Positions 1-11,600 of a stretch of 64,000 nt of DNA are shown here, piece after piece. Numbering within the stretch: the first letter of the stretch is position 1; every line of letters begins with the position of its first letter. Origin of the DNA: Gaertneriomyces semiglobifer (Eukaryota; Chytridiomycota; Chytridiomycetes; Spizellomycetales; Spizellomycetaceae). The notes under the pieces were generated by a model. That model searched no databases. It was not told where the DNA came from and saw nothing but the letters and a program-made list of their open reading frames with translations. The DNA lies in contig JAHLKF010000004.1 of NCBI GenBank assembly GCA_025558075.1, positions 248,001 to 312,000 on the forward strand, read 5' to 3'. Position numbers and translations under genes: made by a program.

Positions 1-329
1 ACTGAAGGAAGACTATGTGTTCTTAGACAAACTCTTTCGCGCACGCCCCCATCTTTCGGACGAAAATCGCAATCTTTTGAAGTATCTTCAAAGTGAATTC
101 CGCAACCGGTTTGCGAAGCTTGTAAAAGATCTCAATGAGTCTTGGGAAAGACATGCAAAGGTGAGTGATACGCCAATGCACCATAATATTTGACTAAAGC
201 TTACTAACAACTCTCAATCCTTGATTTAAGACACAAGATCACTATTCTATGAACGCTCTACTCGATAAGAAACTATCTGGTTTGTTTTCGCAACTGACAG
301 AGAACCGCAACGGCAAAGGAACTTTGTAA
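1..329 (+). CDS. 3' end of an unidentified gene (partial)
   Basis: The window opens inside an exon. Reading frame 2 is open from position 2 to 160, where a GTGAGT donor begins. A TACTAAC branch point lies at 202-208 and the intron ends at 230 with TTTAAG. The second exon (231-329) keeps the frame and stops at TAA 327-329. The visible 85 or so C-terminal residues are charged and probably helical (for example YVFLDKLFRARPHLSDENR), with no motif I recognise. The 5' part lies outside the window. That it is a gene rests on the good splice signals and the continuous frame; no function can be assigned. Confidence 0.6.
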
Positions 330-722
330 TAACACATGCCAATAGTACTTTCCGAAATGCCTATTTTTTTTCCTCGTTCTCAATGAAACTCCCTCTATCT
401 GGCGACTACTGATTCCCGTGCGAGCTCGTCTCAAGTCTTCATGTGATTCAGCTTCCGTGGGAGCGCGGCGTTCCGCACATGCCATTTATTCTCCCGTACT
501 AATATAATGCGTGATATATACGCGATATTCTGTCTCTCTCTTATTAAGCAAGCAAACCGGAAGGGTGCGCACATGTTTGCATTTGTGCTTGAATTTGTTG
601 TGTGTGTGCGTATACAATATATATATATACGAGCCGGGTGAAGCACCAAAGGTGCCGTGGCACTTATGTGTGTATTCCTTGGCATCACAGGACACTCTCC
701 GAAGATCCGCCATCATTCTAGA

Positions 723-814
723 TCTATGACCTTCGTGCAATTACCTGTTATGGCAGGAAGTTTCTGTTGCGCTCATGTGTGAACCTGTTAGGAAACTGAC
801 CGTGGAGCTGTTAG
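723..814 (+). repeat. Degenerate direct repeat, copy A
   Basis: This block shares an ordered series of matching words with 948-1064: TCTATGACCTT at the left end, a GCARTTRCCTG word, GGCAGGAAG in the middle, and CGYGGAGCTGTTA at the right end, with indels between them. By eye the two blocks are roughly two-thirds identical, so they look like an old duplication of a non-coding unit. Confidence 0.6.
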
Positions 815-947
815 GTGCCATCATGAACCAACGCTAAGGCATTGTCTCTGCAGGTCAGCCAAGTAGCCAGGGCGGTGAGAAAATCCTTTCGCATACTCTT
901 CCGTGCTTTTGTGTTGAACACAGGCACAGCCCCACCATTACCATCGT

Positions 948-1064
948 TCTATGACCTTCACTGCAGCATGCAGTTGCCTGCAAAGGCAGGAAGCTTTGGT
1001 AGCATTCTCTCTTATGTGGCTCGCTAGCCAGGAACTCGCGGAAACTCTCGTCGCGGAGCTGTTA
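948..1064 (+). repeat. Degenerate direct repeat, copy B
   Basis: Second, slightly longer copy of the block at 723-814; see that entry for the shared words. The extra length comes mainly from insertions between the GGCAGGAAG word and the right-end word. No coding potential is evident in either copy. Confidence 0.6.
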
Positions 1065-1404
1065 CATAAGCTTGTGTTCACGTGTGCACATGGACGGACA
1101 GGAATGACACTTTATTGTTTTTTGATGATTGAAATATTTTGATAATATGATACATATATCGATATCAACGCAGATCCAGAGCGAACACGGACAGACACGG
1201 CATTCCGGTTGTGTTGTTGGTGTGAAATGACTCACACAACTGCTGCTGCCATGCAAGCATCTTGCATTCCCTTCTTCCTGACAGACAAGGCAGATAATAA
1301 AGACAGTGTAGTTTATTTTATTATATATCGCAGTGCGAGTGGCAGGGCATCCATCCATCCATTCCATAGTAAATTACTTACCATCCACACAATACATATA
1401 TACG

Positions 1405-2634
1405 ATGATGTCGGGACAGGATCTGGCCGTTGCCGGTATTGCCGCTGTAGTGGCCGCTGCCACACATCTCACCACTGAATCAGTCGTGCCGCCCATCATG
1501 GCCGCCGCTGCATTTGCTGTCTACATGACCGTCAGGCCTTCCACCACAAGTAAGTGGTATCTGCTTAGCATTCTCATGCACTCTCGCACACGCACACACT
1601 ACTAACTAACACACCCGCATCTTGGCACATTCGCCAGGCCGCGTGCAAGGAGTGCTGAGCAAGACGGAATGGAAGGAATTTTCTCTCAAAGAAAAAATCA
1701 TCATTTCTCACAACACTGCCATCTACCGCTTCGCCCTCCCCCACCACGAAGACGCCCTCGGTCTCCCCACCGGCCAACACATCTCCGTCTCTGCCGAAAT
1801 CGACGGAAAAGAAATCATGCGCTCCTACACCCCCACTTCCTCCGACGACGAAAAGGGCCACTTTGACCTCCTCGTCAAGTCCTACCCCAGCGGTCGTGTC
1901 TCCAAATTCATCGGTGAACTCGAGATCGGCCAAAAGATCCGTGTGAAAGGTCCCAAGGGCGCTTTTGTCTACACTCCAAACTGTGTGCGTCATTTTGGAA
2001 TGATTGCCGGTGGAACGGGGATCACGCCCATGTTACAGGTTATTAAAGCCGTTTTGAAGAACCCGGCGGATAAGACGAAATTGAATTTGATTTATGCAAA
2101 TGTTGGTGAGGAGGATATTTTGCTGCGAGAAGAACTCGACGAGTTGGCGGCAAAGCACCCGGACCAGTTCCAAGTCTACCATGTCCTCAACAACGTAAGT
2201 AGATGCGCGGTTGGGTGTGTGGTGATGTGTATGCAGTGGTGGTCAGTGATGGTCACTGATGATTCGTGATGGGAGTGCAGCTGAGTGATGTGTGAATGTA
2301 GTGAGAGAAATGCGGCCTCGGTGATGCAGCGAAAGATACGAATGCAACTGACTGATGATCACTTCATAGCCGCCCGCAAACTGGAAAGGAGGTGTCGGCT
2401 TCGTATCCAAAGACATGATCAAAGAACACTGTCCCGCACCCGCTGACGACGTCAAGATTCTCATTTGCGGGCCTCCGCCCATGGTCAAAGCCATGTCTCA
2501 GCACACTGAAGAGCTCGGTTTCCCCAAGGTAATGTTTTGCATTCTCATATTAAAAGTTTACTCTCTGCTAACTCTATTACGCGTGTTAGTCGGGTGCCAT
2601 CTCCAAGATGTACGATGTCGTCTTCAAGTTCTAG
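1405..2634 (+). CDS. CBR1: NADH-cytochrome b5 reductase
   Basis: Flavoprotein that passes electrons from NADH through FAD to cytochrome b5 for desaturation and sterol reactions, at the ER or outer mitochondrial membrane. Four exons (1405-1549, 1638-2194, 2370-2528, 2590-2634) give 301 residues, the usual family length. The first 45 or so residues are hydrophobic and alanine-rich, fitting an N-terminal membrane anchor. The FAD-binding RSYTPTS motif, the nucleotide-binding [10 protein letters not shown] motif and the C-terminal CGPPPMV motif with terminal Phe are all present. The start is the first of two adjacent ATGs. The intron at 2195-2369 is unusually long for this window. Cytochrome b5 reductase rather than nitrate reductase is inferred from the small size and single domain. 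Confidence 0.95.
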
Positions 2635-3164
2635 ATGGGGAGGCCGCAGATTGCTTGCCTGTTTTATGTAGATGGGATCTTAGAGCATTCCACCTGGACT
2701 TTTTATTTTTGTTTTTCTGTTTGTTTGTTTCGCTGCTTCTTCTTGTAAGGAGGAGGGACACTGCCATACGGTATACGTAGCAGCTGATATTATTACTGTG
2801 CATGAAAGCCGACATTTAATAATTGCTTATCCATTGCTCTTTGGCTTTTCTGATGAACGCTCACTGGGAATTCGTGCGCAACTCGCTCAAGTTCAAAATT
2901 CGAGCGCGAGCATGGATGACATAATACATCGTAATTTAGCGTGACCCTAACACCGCAGCGTGAAGTCTTTTTGGGCAAAAGCTGCACGCGAAAAGAGTTT
3001 GGAAATTGACAGTTTGGCGAGAACGAGCAGAGAGTGTGTGAATTTGAAAGAGAGAGAGAGGCTCGTTCATAGTGGAGTGGATTAGGAGTGGGAGATAAAA
3101 AGGAGGAACAGGAAGAACAGGGGGCGGTACAAAGCCTGTGGAGAAAAGATAGTACACACACAAG
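2635..3164. other. 3' UTR of CBR1 and promoter of TSR1
   Basis: 530 bp between two co-oriented genes. A T-rich tract (2695-2740) directly after the CBR1 stop probably belongs to its 3' end. A short GA repeat lies at about 3050-3062 near the TSR1 start. No additional gene seen. Confidence 0.5.
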
Positions 3165-5781
3165 ATGCCCAACGAGTTCCATCATCGGTCCTCGCTCAAG
3201 CAGCAGAACAAGGGCTTCAAGTCAAAACATTCCACAAAAGGGCAACAGAAAGCCAAAAACAAAGGTAAAAGCCAAAAAATATATGTGGAAACCCCTTGCT
3301 TAATTGCCCCTGCAAGGGGCTAAATCGCAATTCTAAATCGCATTTTTTTGTCGTCACTCAGGCAAGGTAGATCAAGTAGCCAACTCGATTAAACACAAGA
3401 GCAAAGCCATCAGCACCAAAGCGGATCGCAGAAACCAAGCTAAACTCCGTCAACAATCCAAACGTTCCGAACTCGTCCATTCCAACCGTCTCTTCCAAGG
3501 TATCTCTGGCGCACCACGTATCATCGCCTTTGTCCCTCTGTGTCCGGACGTCAACACCGACCATGTCGTGCGCGACATTTACTCCAGTGTTGGACAGGAA
3601 TATGTGCCACAAGAGTATGGTCGTCCTGCCACACTTTATGTTGAACGCTTCAAACAAAACCTGCAGTTGGTCCCTGTCAAGCGACATCTGTTGCATATTT
3701 TAGATATGGCAAAAGTCGCGGATTTTATTGTGTTTGTGATGAGCGCACATGTTGAGGTGGATACGTTTGGTGAATTGTGTTTGAGCACGATTAAAACCCA
3801 AGGTGTACCATCAACTGTGAGTGTCGTCCAACACCTCGAAACCATCACTCCCATCAAGAAACAAACGGAAATCCGGAAATCGTTGATGGAGTATATGGAA
3901 CATCATTTCCCCGCTGACGATGCCAAAGTGTTTTCGACGAGTGTGGGGGAGAGTGAGGTATTGCATTTTGTGAGGTTCTTGACACAGCAGCGCGTGAAAC
4001 CCGTGTCGTGGAGGGAGAGACATGCGTATATGCTTCCTGATGCTGTAGGGTTTACTGCGTCAGGTGAGGATCCGACGAGGGGGACGTTGATGGTGACGGG
4101 GTTTGTGAGGGGGAATTATTTGTCGGCGAATCGGTTGGTGCATGTTCCGAATGTGGGGGATTTCCAAATTCAGAAGATTGTTTCTGCTGGACGAACATCA
4201 ATATCATCATCAACAACTACAACATTAGTGACATCAACAACGGCGCATCAGAAGAGAGAGACGGATATGACGATGGAAATGGATATGGAAGAGGGAGTGT
4301 TGGATGTACCCGACCCTCAACGCCAGGAATCGCTTGTTGCAGAGAACGAACCGGATCCGATGGAGGGCGAGCAGACGTGGCCTACCGAACAGGAATTGAA
4401 GGATGCAGAGGACCGTGTACAGATGCAACAGCAGCAGCAGCGGCAGGGGAAGAAGAAGAAGAAGATGGTGCCGAGGGGAACATCTGCGTACCAGGCCGCA
4501 TGGATCATGGATGATGATGATGAAGAAGATGAAGAAGAAGGGGATGAGGATGAAGGGTATGAAGATGATGCGAATGATATGGATATGGGACCCACTGTGG
4601 ATTGGGGAGCCATGAATCTCGGACACGGAAATACACCCAACGGACAAACCCCCGTGGACAACTCTAACGATTCCGGGTCTGAAAATGAAGATTTGGTTGA
4701 ACTCGATGCTTCAGAAAACGAAAGCAATACCGGTAAAACGCATCAACAAGGTGAAGAGGAGGATGAGGATATGTACGACACTCTTGATGCCGAAGCCGAA
4801 GCCGAGCAGTACGCACAATACCTCGCCAAACAAGCCGCCGAACGGTCCGACCTCGAATTTCCCGATGAAGTGGATACACCCAAAGACGTCCCCGCACGTA
4901 TCCGGTTCCAGAAATACCGCGGTCTCAAAAGTTTCCGTACCTCCCCATGGGACCCTTACGAAAACCTCCCTGTGGACTATTCACGTATCTTCCAGTTCCA
5001 GAACTTTAAACGCACCAAAACCAAGGTGTTTTCGACACTGGATGAAGAAGGTGTTGCACCTGGAACCCGTGTGACGGTGTACATTGCCGATGTACCCCTG
5101 GAAACCGCCGCGACCACGAAACCACTAGTGATGGTCTCCCTCCTCCCCCACGAACACAAGATCTCGGTTCTTAATTTTTCGATTACTCGAAACCCCGAGT
5201 ACACTGCCCCCGTGAAATCCAAAGACGTTGTTGTCCTCATGTGTGGGATGCGACGGTACGTCGTCAAACCCCTCTATTCGACGGCTACAAGGGGGGGAAG
5301 TAATAACGTACACAAGTTCGAGAGGTTTTTACTTAACGGCCGTATATCATTTGGAACCGTTTATGCACCCATCCAATACGGGCCTGCACCCATTACGATC
5401 TTCCGATGGGGTGAAGATTGGGATCGAAACATTCTTTGGGGTCCAACCACCACCCCTCCCCTTATTGGAACCGGCGCGGTCATGGACCTCGACCCTACAC
5501 GCATCCTCGCCAAACGGTTGGTCTTGACAGGCCACCCGTTTAAGATTCATAAGCGATCGGCGGTGTTTCGGTTCATGTTTTGGAATCGGGAGGATATTTT
5601 GTGGTTTAAGCCTGTGCAGGTGACGACCAAGATGGGAAGGGTCGGGCATATTAGGGAGCCGTTGGGGATGAGGGGGTATATGAAGGTTGCGTTTGATGGA
5701 ATGGTTGGGGCGCAGGATACGGTGTGTATGAATTTGTATAAGAGGGTGTTTCCGAAGTGGGGGGTGAGGGGGTGGAGGTGA
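3165..5781 (+). CDS. TSR1: Ribosome biogenesis protein Tsr1
   Basis: Tsr1 is a catalytically inactive GTPase-like factor that holds the pre-40S particle during late cytoplasmic maturation. Two exons (3165-3264 and 3362-5781) encode 839 residues, close to family size. The N-terminus is short and basic with the SLKQQNKGFK stretch typical of Tsr1. The GTPase-like and AARP2CN regions follow, then a long acidic insert with Asp/Glu runs (codons around 4495-4760), then the conserved C-terminal domain shared with Bms1 (RNPEYTAPVKSKD and IFRWGEDWDRN). The first ATG after the upstream promoter is used. Codon choice changes in blocks along the gene: G/T-ending near 3900-4190 and 5550-5780, C-ending near 4620-5000. 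Confidence 0.96.
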
Positions 5782-6297
5782 CGGGGGAGGTTGAGGAGGA
5801 GGTGGATGATGGGATGGATGGTGGGAAAGGGGGGAGATGGAAGAGTGAATGTGAAGTGTGTTGAGTGTGTTGGGTGGGAACTCGACCCGTTGCGCATGCA
5901 TCCATAGAGGAGGGGTTACTTATTTATTTTTCCTTGGTGTGTGATGGTAGATAATATATTTTTGATCTGCAGCATAATGCATACTCTGGTCGGTACATTT
6001 GTCAAGGAGTCTCATCAGAACGCGTTGAACGGTTGAAGGGAAGGACTCTCGACCGATTCCCCGGCTATCAGTGCCCGAGAGAGGCAGAACACTGATCGCC
6101 AGAGATTGAAAGGTTGAGGGGCTATTCTACCAAAAAAGTTGCGGACATGAAAGCAATGTAAAATTTCTCAGTTTTGCTAATGAAAAAAAAAGTCCTTTTA
6201 TTGTTGGGCCAGCAACCAGGGACAGGATAGAATATCCGGAAGCAGTCTTTAGATCTACTGCAGCAGAACCAGAGAGAAGCATAACCTAAAACGAACT
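5782..6297. other. Convergent intergenic region with a G-rich tract
   Basis: 516 bp between the end of TSR1 and the end of the minus-strand pseudogene. The first 100 bp continue a strongly G-rich run on the top strand. An AT-rich stretch near 5920-5965 may carry the TSR1 polyadenylation signal. No gene seen. Confidence 0.5.
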
Positions 6298-8362
6298 CTA
6301 GATACCTGTCCTAGATAAACTCGCTGTCACTTCCTCGGTAGACGTCGCGACGTTCTCAGTGAATGCCGTTGCAGCAAGCCCCATGTCGACGTCTTCCTCC
6401 ACGTCGTGCTGTGTTTTCCATGGATAAACCACCTTCATCAGCCCGGTAACAGGCAGGTTCTGCTCCTCCAAATAATCGGCCACGTGGTCAAACGTCGTGC
6501 AAGTTTTCATAACATCGTCAAACAGGAGTACCTGGGTGCCAGGCCGGGAGTGGCAATATCGGAGCGAACTCGTACTTTTCTAGCACTTTCTTACGATCTT
6601 CATCTGTCATTGCGTATTTCATGCCCATTCTGTTGCCCGGTCGTAATCGCACAACCTCTACCAACTCGAGTCCTAGTGCGTCGGCCAATTCTCGGGCATT
6701 GGCCTGCACTGTGCCGTCGTCACTTGGAATGTAACTTACGCACCATTTGGCGGGCAAGGCCTGATATCCCGGCATAAAGGCTCCTGCGAAAATGTTCAAG
6801 CGCGTCGGTCCCATATCAATGAACACCGCGGGTTTGTGTAGGCCGTACACTGTACGTCCTTTTGGGGTACACCGGCGGCTGCAGAAGTGGCGGCCAGCAA
6901 ACGGATCAGTCACCACATCTGTTGGATTATCGGGGTCGCAACTGGTGCAAGTGCCGCAGGAATAATCGTCAGTGATGGTGTCATCATCAAGTTTCTGCAG
7001 GAGCTCTTTCCACATACACGCGCCGGAAGTCTTGTTGAGCGTTGCCATAAACTTTACATTCTTTTCATTAATCGTCTGTTGGTGTACAAAGCTTTTGTAC
7101 GTCTCGATGTTCTCTTCAGACATATAGAGATGCATTCCGTTCTCGGACAGAATGTTTAATTTCAACGCGTCGTCGATGGCCGATAATGTAGTGGCATCCT
7201 CAATCTGACCGCGTGACAGTTCTAGAACCTGTTGAACGACCGTCTCTTTCGGGGCGGTTCGGTCTACGCAACGGTGCAGGTAACGGACAGCAAACATCCA
7301 AGCGTTATGGATGGATTTACTGGTGAAAGGCGCAGATGGCAGAAGCCATGCACGCGCAGGCATTCCGTCACGCCCAGCTCGGCCAATTTGCTGGTAGTAT
7401 TCTGTTGGTGTCGCCGGAGTGAAAGTGTGGATTACGGTCCGAAGATCCGGCTTGTTGAAACCCACGCCGATGGCTTTTGTGGCTACCAGAATGCGCGTGT
7501 CACCTCTGCGAAAGCGATCTTCAATCTCTCGTCGTTCGTCGGCTCCCAATTTGGCGTGATAGGCTTCAATGTTGCCACTACCAGGCACCTCTTCAAGAAC
7601 ACGGACGTACTTGTCACACAGGGTGATGCGATTAACAAAAACGATAATGGACTCTTCCGGATTTAATTCAAGGTAATCCTTCAACCACTTTTCGATTGTC
7701 GCATCGCTGTGCCAGCCAGGAAGAACACGCAGGATAATGTTCTCCCGAAGTCGACCGCCAGACACGAGCTCCCAATTCTCCGCGCCAGGATGATGAAATT
7801 GACCAACTTGCGGCCATCGGCCTCAAGGGTGGCCGTGAGTCCAAGCTTGCGTGCGTTGCGGTACCAGTAGAAACTGTCAAGTTCCTTCCACAACGTCAAC
7901 CACGACGCGAAGAATCCGCCCCGTGCCTCTGTTATTGTGTGAATCTCGTCGATCACTACGTTTTGTTGCCGTATACCTCGGCTTTGAACCCAAACTCCAG
8001 AGCACGCTTGATCTGATCGTTCAACAATGCATTTGTGGGTACAAACACTACAACAGGGCCTGCACCCGCCTTTTGGCCTCTTCGCTTCGCAGAAGACGGG
8101 TTGCGAGATAAAACGCCTCGGTTTTGCCTTGTCCGGTGGCCACCACGTTGATCACATCCTGACCCTGCAGGAGAAGCTCGTTCACGCGCACTTGTGCGTC
8201 GAAAACCCGCGCATGTTCTGGCGCTTCATCGCGATTCTTCCAGCCTTCTTGTAACAAGGCGGTGAGATGTGTACGAAAGGCACTGCTTTCATCGGCAGAA
8301 ACGGGAACGGTCGCTAACATCTGAAAACAATCTATACATAGGATGAGGTGCCTGAAAGGCAT
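6298..8362 (-). pseudogene. RecQ-like helicase fused to phosphoribosyltransferase, frameshifted
   Basis: On the minus strand the remains of one long protein can be followed. In order: Walker A (ATGQGKTEAF, about 8110-8130); motif Ia (PTNALLNDQ, about 8010-8035); motif II DEIH (about 7940); motif III (GLTAT); motif V (ATKAIGVGFNKPD); motif VI (QQIGRAGRDG); a RecQ-type zinc site (C...CGTCTSC); and a phosphoribosyltransferase-like region ending in LLFDDVMKTCTTF, the PRPP loop. The frame breaks at least four times: near 8059-8080, 7960-7985, 7769-7789 and 6530-6549. The break zones are only a few bases long, so introns cannot explain them. Only about 30 codons separate motif Ia from DEIH, where RecQ enzymes have roughly 70-90, suggesting an internal deletion. 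Neighbouring genes read cleanly, so decay is likelier than sequencing error. Bacterial ancestry is an inference from the fusion architecture. Confidence 0.85.
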
Positions 8363-8623
8363 TACCCTTCAGGTTCAGCCGCTGGCGTGTTCTTGCTGAT
8401 GTAAGCAATTTCCGACCTAATCGCACGCGTTGGGTGGAATAACTTTCACCCAATTCCACGGGGTGGTTTTGAACCAAACTTTGAGAGGTCGATCTTTTGA
8501 GGGATATCAAACGAAGAATACACATCGTAACGTTGTAGTGAAGCGGTCATTTCTTTTTACTCCCAAAGAGCATATCTTATAAACGCGTTTAGCAAACCAC
8601 ATAATACTGCGTGATCTCGAACG

Positions 8624-11600
8624 ATGACTTCCATAGAAGATCTGGCGACCGTGAGTACAACCTCCCCTCCTGCCACCTCTCTGCGATGAACCGGCATGTA
8701 TAACTATTATTGTTTCTTCGAATGTGGGGGTGGGGTTGGTTTTTTTTAGATTAATTATTATCTGCGACGAGGGTTGCCTAGACATATCCATGATCTATGC
8801 AGGGATCGACTTAAACGACGGATCGGCGATCCTGCCTTGCTTTTTTGGCGGGGGATGGCGGTTTTGATAGAAGGTGAGTTTTTGCGAGGTTTCTGCGTCC
8901 CAACCGTATTCCAAAACCCATTCTAACCAAAAAGAACAAAATCTGTTTTAATTTTCCTTTTATCTGTGTTTTTTTTTGCGTATGATTAAATAGGACGACC
9001 GACAGAAGCGCTTACTCAACTCACACCGCTCCTCGACAAACGGGATTTCGTGTTGGCTGCTCCACTGGCATGTATCCACGCGCACCAACTGTGTAGTGTG
9101 GTCGACCACGATGCTGTCGCCGAGCTCCAAGCCAAACTCGATATTGCGCAGTCCTCCTCCGCAGTGACGAGTAGTAGTAGTAGTGGTGGGGCGTGGGTGC
9201 AAGCTGGATGGGTCGATTTTGCTATTGGACGATGGCGCGAGGCGAGTGAGTGGGCTAAACGGGCGATGGAACGGGGAGAGGGACCGGAGAGTTGTGTGTT
9301 GATGGGGTGGGCGGTGGAGAGGGGGGAGGAGGGGAGGAGGAAACGGAAGGGGAAGGCGAGGGAGTGGTTTGAGAGGGCTGTGGAAGCGAGACCGGGGGAT
9401 TTGGAGGTAACGTATCTTCTATGTGTTTTTGATGTGTTGGAGGAACTACATATTTTCTTGTGGTTTCGGTTTTTGGGTTTGGCTGATTTTTGTGTTTGTG
9501 GTCTTCCTTTTACTCTTTTTTTTGTAGGCACAACTTTCACTAGCACAGTACCTTCACCATACATCTACCTCTACAGCAACACTCTCCCGCGGTTTGGACA
9601 TCATCACCCCCATCACACTCTCCAACCCCACCTTCCTACCCGCGCTCATCACCAAACTCTACCTCCACCTCTCCCTATCACAATACGACCAACTCGTAGA
9701 AACCGCCCACAAACTCCTGAAAGCGAGCGATGAGAGTGTGGACGCGTACATTGCGCTTGCGATGAATGGTATTTGCAAGGACGGGGATTACAAGAACGGG
9801 ACACAGTGGATGGAGCGTGTGAGAGGGGTTTTGAGCAAGTTGGAGCCGCAGGGGGATGTGTGGTGGATATGCGCTCAGGGGTTTTTGGAAGTTGCTGGTG
9901 GGAATCAGAGGTAATAGAAACACCATCACGCTTGTGAGATTGCGCCTTTGTTTTTTGGGGGTGAAATGTGATGTGTGGTAAAGGACTGACTGACTGTTTT
10001 TTTTTTCTTAGTGTGCTTAAACAGTGTCAGCAGTTTCTCTCTCCGATGTTGGCACCGACCCACCCCTCGTCGCCACGCGATTTTGTGACGCTTGGACAAA
10101 TCCACTTGGCGTTGTCGTCCCCGCGTGACGCGATCTCAGCGTTCCAGAAAGCGTTGCAGCTTGATTCCAACCATGTTCCTGCGTCGGTCTTAATCTTGTT
10201 GGCGCAGCTGGAGTTGGGAAATGTGAAGGATGTACGGGATCAAGTGGAGTTGTTTCATGAGTTGGGCGTGCGTGAGGAGATGTTGAGCGTTGTTGCTGCG
10301 CGTATGGCGGAGGGTGAGGTGCGTGGACGGTTGTTGAGAGAGGCGTGGGAGATATGGGTGGAGAAACGGAGGGAAGGGGGAATTGGGTAAGTGGGGTTTT
10401 CTTTTCTCCTCTTTTTTGCTGTGTTTGTTGTGGGAATTGTGATGGGTGCTGGTCTGGTGACCCATTAAAAAAGAGTACAATGCTAACATTTTATATGCTG
10501 GGATCTTTTGTTTAGATTGGAGTACTATGTGAACGCTCAACCATCCTTTCTCATGACTCTGGTACGCGAAATGGTGTCATTGCTCCCGGCCTCCCCTCCG
10601 AGTTACCCTAGCGAAGAAACAACACAACTAATCACGACCGCCACCTCCATCCTACAAAGATACCTCTCCCTTGTTCCCGGCTCCTCTCTCGCTCTGTACC
10701 TGCTCGCCAGAACCAAATCGCTCTCCACCGACAACCTGGGCGAAATCGTCCAGCTCGCCACGCGCGCTCTTAAACTCGACAACACCAACGTCGACGCCTA
10801 CTTGCTTCTCGCATCCGTGTATCTCCGACAAAAGAATGTCACCCAGGCGCAACAGTACTTGGAGATGGCGCTGTCGTATAATTTTTCTGTGCGCAAGAAC
10901 ATTCGGTTCTGGGTTCTGAAGGCGAAGTGTCACAACCAGCGTGGAGAAGCGGAGGAGGCGCGGAAGGTCTTGGAAGAGGCCATGGAGTTGGTGAGAAAGG
11001 GGGATGCGACCGGTGGGAAGTCCGTGGGCGCAGGTGTGCTGGAGGAGCATGTGGAGGTGTACGAGGAGTACATTGATGTATTGGGGAAGCTGGGCGATAC
11101 GGTAAATAACTCTTCCCTTCCCACAATCATGGAAGCCGCTCATGGGCGACATGATGTGGCATTCGTTCTTTGCTTGACTGAACACTCACTCTGAATATGT
11201 TTTTGTAGAAGCAAGCCACCCAAATCTTGCACCAAGCGCTCTCGACACTGCCTCATTCGATGCACCCCCGACTGACCCTACTCTCCGCGAAACTCTTAGT
11301 CAACCAAGACCCCGACAAGGCTATCGCTCAACTGGGCACCATTCCATCCTCATCGCCGTACTTCAGGGAAGCAAAGTATCTTATGGCCGAGATTTACTTG
11401 AAACAAAAGGATATGCGGGCGTATGTCCGGTGTTTCAAAGACGTGGTCGAGAAAGAGGAGCGAGACGGAGGGAACCCTGATGCATGGATTGGGCTTGGCG
11501 ATGCATGGGGTCGCGTAAACGAAGTAAGTTTAAAACCATCATATCCCGATTAGCACAAATTGTTGAATTCCTGCCCATATCTAATGCAACCTATCTAACG

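Larger units (their letters stand above)
330..1404. other. Intergenic stretch with a degenerate duplication
   Basis: About 1.07 kb without a convincing gene. It holds an imperfect direct duplication (separate entries), a short AT dinucleotide run near 617-630, and a CATC repeat near 1348-1360. The last 200 bp must contain the promoter and 5' UTR of the cytochrome b5 reductase gene. All ORFs here are short and show no family resemblance. Confidence 0.6.

Noticed and set aside
4234..4727. Long minus-strand ORFs opposite the TSR1 acidic region
   Set aside because: They are shadows of GAT/GAA codon runs and give low-complexity Ser/Ile/Phe proteins.
5347..5905. Proline/histidine-rich minus ORFs at the TSR1 3' end
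   Set aside because: They are the complement of the G-rich coding tract and have no independent support.
6298..8362. Introns explaining the frame changes in the helicase
   Set aside because: The frame switches within a few bases while the protein-level similarity continues on both sides, leaving no room for an intron.
8587..8597. GTTTAGCAAAC just upstream of the IFT139 ATG as an RFX X-box
   Set aside because: It is a short inverted repeat but does not fit the X-box consensus at the pyrimidine positions, and it lies within 30 bp of the ATG.
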